Assembly (NCBI GenBank): GCA_033782935.1
Contig: JAWQEG010000717.1
Coordinates: forward strand, 682,001-746,000
Origin: Petrolisthes cinctipes
Lineage: Eukaryota; Arthropoda; Malacostraca; Decapoda; Porcellanidae
Direction: 5' to 3'
DNA: 64,000 bases
Positions 61,086 through 64,000 of this stretch are shown here, piece after piece; position 1 is the first letter of the stretch; every line of letters starts with the position of its first letter. The position numbers were made by a program, and so were the translations under genes. The notes beneath the pieces were generated by a model, which searched no databases, was not told the DNA's origin, and saw nothing but the letters and a program-made list of their open reading frames with translations.

Positions 61086-64000
61086 CTACTCCGTGTTAGT
61101 GCATTTTCAAAATACAGGCCTAAAACATGCTAAAAATCGATATTTTAGGTGCCCAAAGTCGATATGTGCATGCATTGTCTGTACCCGTTTATATCTCAAA
61201 TTCAGTCTCAAAACACCCGAAAATTCGATATTTTTGGGTCCCAGAAGCAATCTGTACATGCCTACTCCGTGTTAGTGCATTTTCAAAATACAGGCCTAAA
61301 ACATGCTAAAAATCGATATTTTAGGTGCCCAAAGTCGATATGTGCATGCATCTCCTGTACCCGATTATATCTCAAATTCAGGCTCAAAACACCCGAAAAT
61401 TCGATATTTGAGGGTCACAGAAGCGATCTGTACATGCCTACTCCGTGTTAGAGTATTTTTAAAATACCTGCCCAAAACATGCTGCAAATCGATATTTTAG
61501 GTGCCCAAAGTCGATATGTGCATGCATCTTCTGTACCCGTTTATATCTCAAATTCTGGCTCAAAACACCCGAAAATTCGATATTTTTGGCTCCCAGAAAC
61601 GATCTGTACATGCCTACTCCGTGCTAGAGTATTTTCAAAGTACAGGCCAAAAACATGCTCAAAATGGATATTTTAGGTGCCTAAAGTCGATATGTGCATG
61701 CATCTTCTGTACCCGTTTATATCTCAAAATCAGGCTCAAAATACCCGAAAATTCGATTTTTATGGGTCCCAGAAGCGATCTGTAAATGCCTACTCCGTGT
61801 TAGAGTATTTTTAAGATAAAAGCCCAAAACATGTTAAAAATCGATATTTTGGGTGCCCAAAGTCGATATGTGCATGCATCTTCTGTACCCGTTTATATCT
61901 CAAATTCTGGCTCAAAACACCTGAAAATTCGATATGTTTGTGTCCCAGAAGCGATCTGTACATGCCTACTCCGTGTTAGAGTATTTTCAATATACAGGCT
62001 AAGAACATGCTGAAAATGGATATTTAAGGTGCCCAAAGTCGATATGTGTATGCATCTTTTGTACCCGCTTATATCTCAAATTCAGGCTCAAAACACCCGA
62101 AAATTCGATTTTTATGGGTCCCAAAAGCGATATGTACATGCCTACTCCGTGTTAGAGTATTTTTAATATAAAGGCCCAAAACATGCTAAAAATCGATATT
62201 TTGAGTGCCCAAAGTCAATATGTGCATGTATCTTCTGTACCCGTTTATATCTCAAATGCAGGCTCAAAACACCCAAAAATTCGATATTTTTGGGTCCCAG
62301 AAGCGATCTGTACATGCCGACTCCGTGTTAGTGCATTTTCAAAATACAGGCCCAAAACATGCTAAAAATCGATATTTTAGGTGCCCAAAGTCGATATGTG
62401 CATGCATCTTCTGTACCCGTTTATATCTCAAATTCTGGCTCAAAATACCCAAAAATTCGATATTTTTGGGTCCCAGAAGCGATCTGTACATGCCTAATCC
62501 GTTTTAGAGTATTTTCAAAATACAGGCAAAAAACATGCTCAAAATGGATATTTTAGGTGCCCAAAGTCAATATGTGAATGCATCTTCTGTACCCGTTTAT
62601 ATATCAAATTCTGGCTCAAAATACCCGAAAATTCGATATTTTTGGGTCCCATAAGCGTTCTGTACATGCCTACTCCGTGCTAGAGTATTTTCAAAATAAA
62701 GGCCCAAAACATGCTAAAATTCGATATTTTGGGTGCTCAAAGTCGATATGTGCATGCATTTTCTGTACCCGTTTATATCTAAAGTTCAGTCTCAAAACAC
62801 CCGAAAGTTCGATATTTTTGGGTCCCAGAAGCAATCTGTACATGCCTACTCAGTGCTAGAATGTTTTTAAAATAGAGGCTTAAAACATGCTAAAAATCTA
62901 TATTTTAGGTGTTCCAAGTAAAATGTGCTTGCATCTTCTGTACCCGTTTATATCTCAAATTCAGGCTCAAATTACCCGAAAATTCGATTTTTATGGGTCC
63001 TAGAAGCGATCTGTACATGCCTACACCGTGTTAGAGTATTTTCAAAATACATGCCCAAAACATGCTAAAAATCGATATTTTGGGTGCTCAAAGTCGATAT
63101 GTGCATGCATTTTCTGTGCCCATTTATATCTCAAATTCAGGCACAAAACACCCGAAAATTCGATATTTGTGGGTTCCAATAGCGATCTGTACATGCCTAC
63201 TCAGTGTTAGACTCTTTTTTAAAATACAGGCCCAAAATATGCTGAAAATCGATATTTTGGGTGACCAAAGTCGATATGTGTATGCATCTTCTGTACCCGT
63301 TTATATCCCAAATTCAGGCTCAAAACACCCAAAAATCGTTATTTTTGGGTCCCAGAAGCGATATGTACATGCCTACTCCGTGTTAGAGTATTTACAAAAT
63401 ACAGGCCCAAAACATGCTAAAAATCGATATTTTAGGTGCCCAAAGTCGATATGTGCATGCATCTTCTGTACCCATTTATATCTCAAATTCTGGCTCAAAA
63501 CACCCCCGAAAATTCTATATATTTGGGTCCCAGAAGCGATCTGTACATGCCTACTCCGTGTTAGAGTATTTTCAAAATAAAGGCCCAAAACATGCTAAAA
63601 ATTGATATTTTGGGTACTCAAAGTCGATATGTGCATGCATTGTCTGTACCCGTTTATATCTCAAATTCAGTCTCAAAACACCCGAAAATTCGATATTTTT
63701 GGGTCCCAGAAGCAATCTGTACATGCCTACTCCGTGTTAGTGCATTTTCAAAATACAGGCCTAAAACATGCTAAAAATCGATATTTTAGGTGCCCAAAGT
63801 CGATATGTGCATGCATCTCCTGTACCCGATTATATCTCAAATTCAGGCTCAAAACACCCGAAAATTCGATATTTGAGGGTCCCAGAAGCGATCTGTACAT
63901 GCCTACTCCGTGTTAGAGTATTTTTAAAATACCTGCCCAAAACATGCTGCAAATCGATATTTTAGGTGCCCAAAGTCGATATGTGCATGCATCTTCTGTA
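61085..64000 (+). repeat. Domain IV type resumed: block U copy 2 and a third 9-mer copy
   Basis: 61149-62134 is the counterpart of 53750-54735 (offset 7,399). 62280-63440 matches 52240-53400 (offset 10,040), and 63440 to the window end matches 53576 onward (offset 9,864). The array continues past the right window edge in the middle of a monomer. Confidence 0.85.
63414..63591 (+). repeat. Hybrid monomer at a one-monomer deletion junction
   Basis: The first bases (ATGCTAAAAATCG) fit the monomer at 53374, while the rest (GCATGCATCTTCTGTACCCA, CACCCCCGAAAATTC) fits the next one at 53550. Offsets on either side differ by exactly 176 bp, so one monomer was removed by exchange between neighbours in register. 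The unit is 178 bp because it inherited the 2-bp CC insertion. Confidence 0.85.

Larger units (their letters stand above)
1..64000 (+). repeat. 176-bp satellite DNA array, head to tail, fills the whole window
   Basis: Every part of the window is made of one tandem repeat. Monomer starts (AAAAC|ATGCTGAAAATCGATA or close variants) recur every 176 bp. The first full one is at 71 and the last at 63944, which fits 363 units with a net drift of -15 bp. All units point the same way; I found no inverted unit. I found no stretch of unique sequence, no transposon insertion, no gene and no RNA gene, so this entry also covers every gene-free stretch. The array is cut at both window ends, so its full size is unknown. 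A eukaryotic centromeric or pericentromeric location is an inference from period, homogeneity and higher-order structure. I do not recognise the family. Open reading frames of 60, 100, 119 or more codons are by-products of the period. Confidence 0.98.

Noticed and set aside
1..64000. Hundreds of 60, 100, 111, 119 and 170-codon open frames on both strands
   Set aside because: Lengths follow from the 176-bp period and stop codons at fixed monomer positions (for example 183 nt = 176 + 7); minus-strand frames are antisense of the same repeat.
1..64000. CRISPR array
   Set aside because: There are no unique spacers between short repeats; the whole 176-bp unit repeats.
1..64000. CENP-B box-like motif
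   Set aside because: I looked for TTCGNNNNANNCGGG; the only TTCG in the consensus (ATTCGATATTTTTGGG) lacks the required A and CGGG positions.
1..64000. Transposon or retroelement insertion within the array
   Set aside because: The monomer phase is continuous and no long non-satellite segment, terminal repeat or target-site duplication was seen.
1..64000. Promoters, terminators, tRNA or rRNA genes
   Set aside because: AT-rich TATA-like strings and short palindromes are part of every monomer and have no supporting context.

Overview
The whole 64-kb window is one uninterrupted head-to-tail satellite DNA array. I see no protein-coding gene, RNA gene, transposon, CRISPR array or other unique sequence in it. 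The monomer is 176 bp, about 40% GC in a by-eye consensus, and always in the same orientation. Taking the recurring step AAAAC|ATGCTG as monomer start, the first full start is at 71 and the last at 63944. That is 63,873 bp, which fits 363 monomers with a net drift of only -15 bp. The array runs off both ends of the window. I do not recognise the family from memory. The length is typical of centromeric or pericentromeric satellites of plants and animals, so a eukaryotic centromere-associated region is the best guess, but nothing in the sequence identifies the species.

The repeat is organised on four scales. (1) Each 176-bp monomer is a fossil dimer of two 88-bp halves, A and B, about 67% identical without gaps. 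(2) Monomers fall into recognisable variant classes. (3) Variants are arranged in local higher-order repeats (HORs) of 6/12, 7, 9, 11 and about 17 monomers. (4) Larger blocks of 0.5-6 kb recur tens of kb apart at near-integer monomer offsets, for example exactly 16,192 bp = 92 x 176.

Layout: 1-33,681 is domain I, with many monomers starting CAAGTTG instead of CATGCTG, large block duplications, and an 11-mer HOR at its right end. 33,682-43,000 is domain II, marked by TTGCTAGAATTTTCTC and ACACGCCC, with 6/12-mer and 7-mer HORs. 43,001-43,352 is two type-IV monomers. 43,353-50,380 is domain III, marked by ACAACGG, GGTACCAGAAGC and TTGATATTTTGGG, with 3-kb duplications. It ends in a 147-bp truncated monomer. 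50,381-58,990 is domain IV with a 9-mer HOR. 58,990-61,085 is an island of domain III type. 61,085-64,000 is domain IV type again.

Several junctions show whole-monomer gains or losses with hybrid monomers, the expected mark of unequal exchange or replication slippage. Monomer phase never shifts by half a unit. Many open frames exist, but their lengths follow from the 176-bp period and a stop codon at the monomer start, so I annotate none as genes. The most notable points are an apparently undescribed satellite family, its 88-bp dimer origin, CpG-decay-like variation, and the well-resolved HOR and recombination history.
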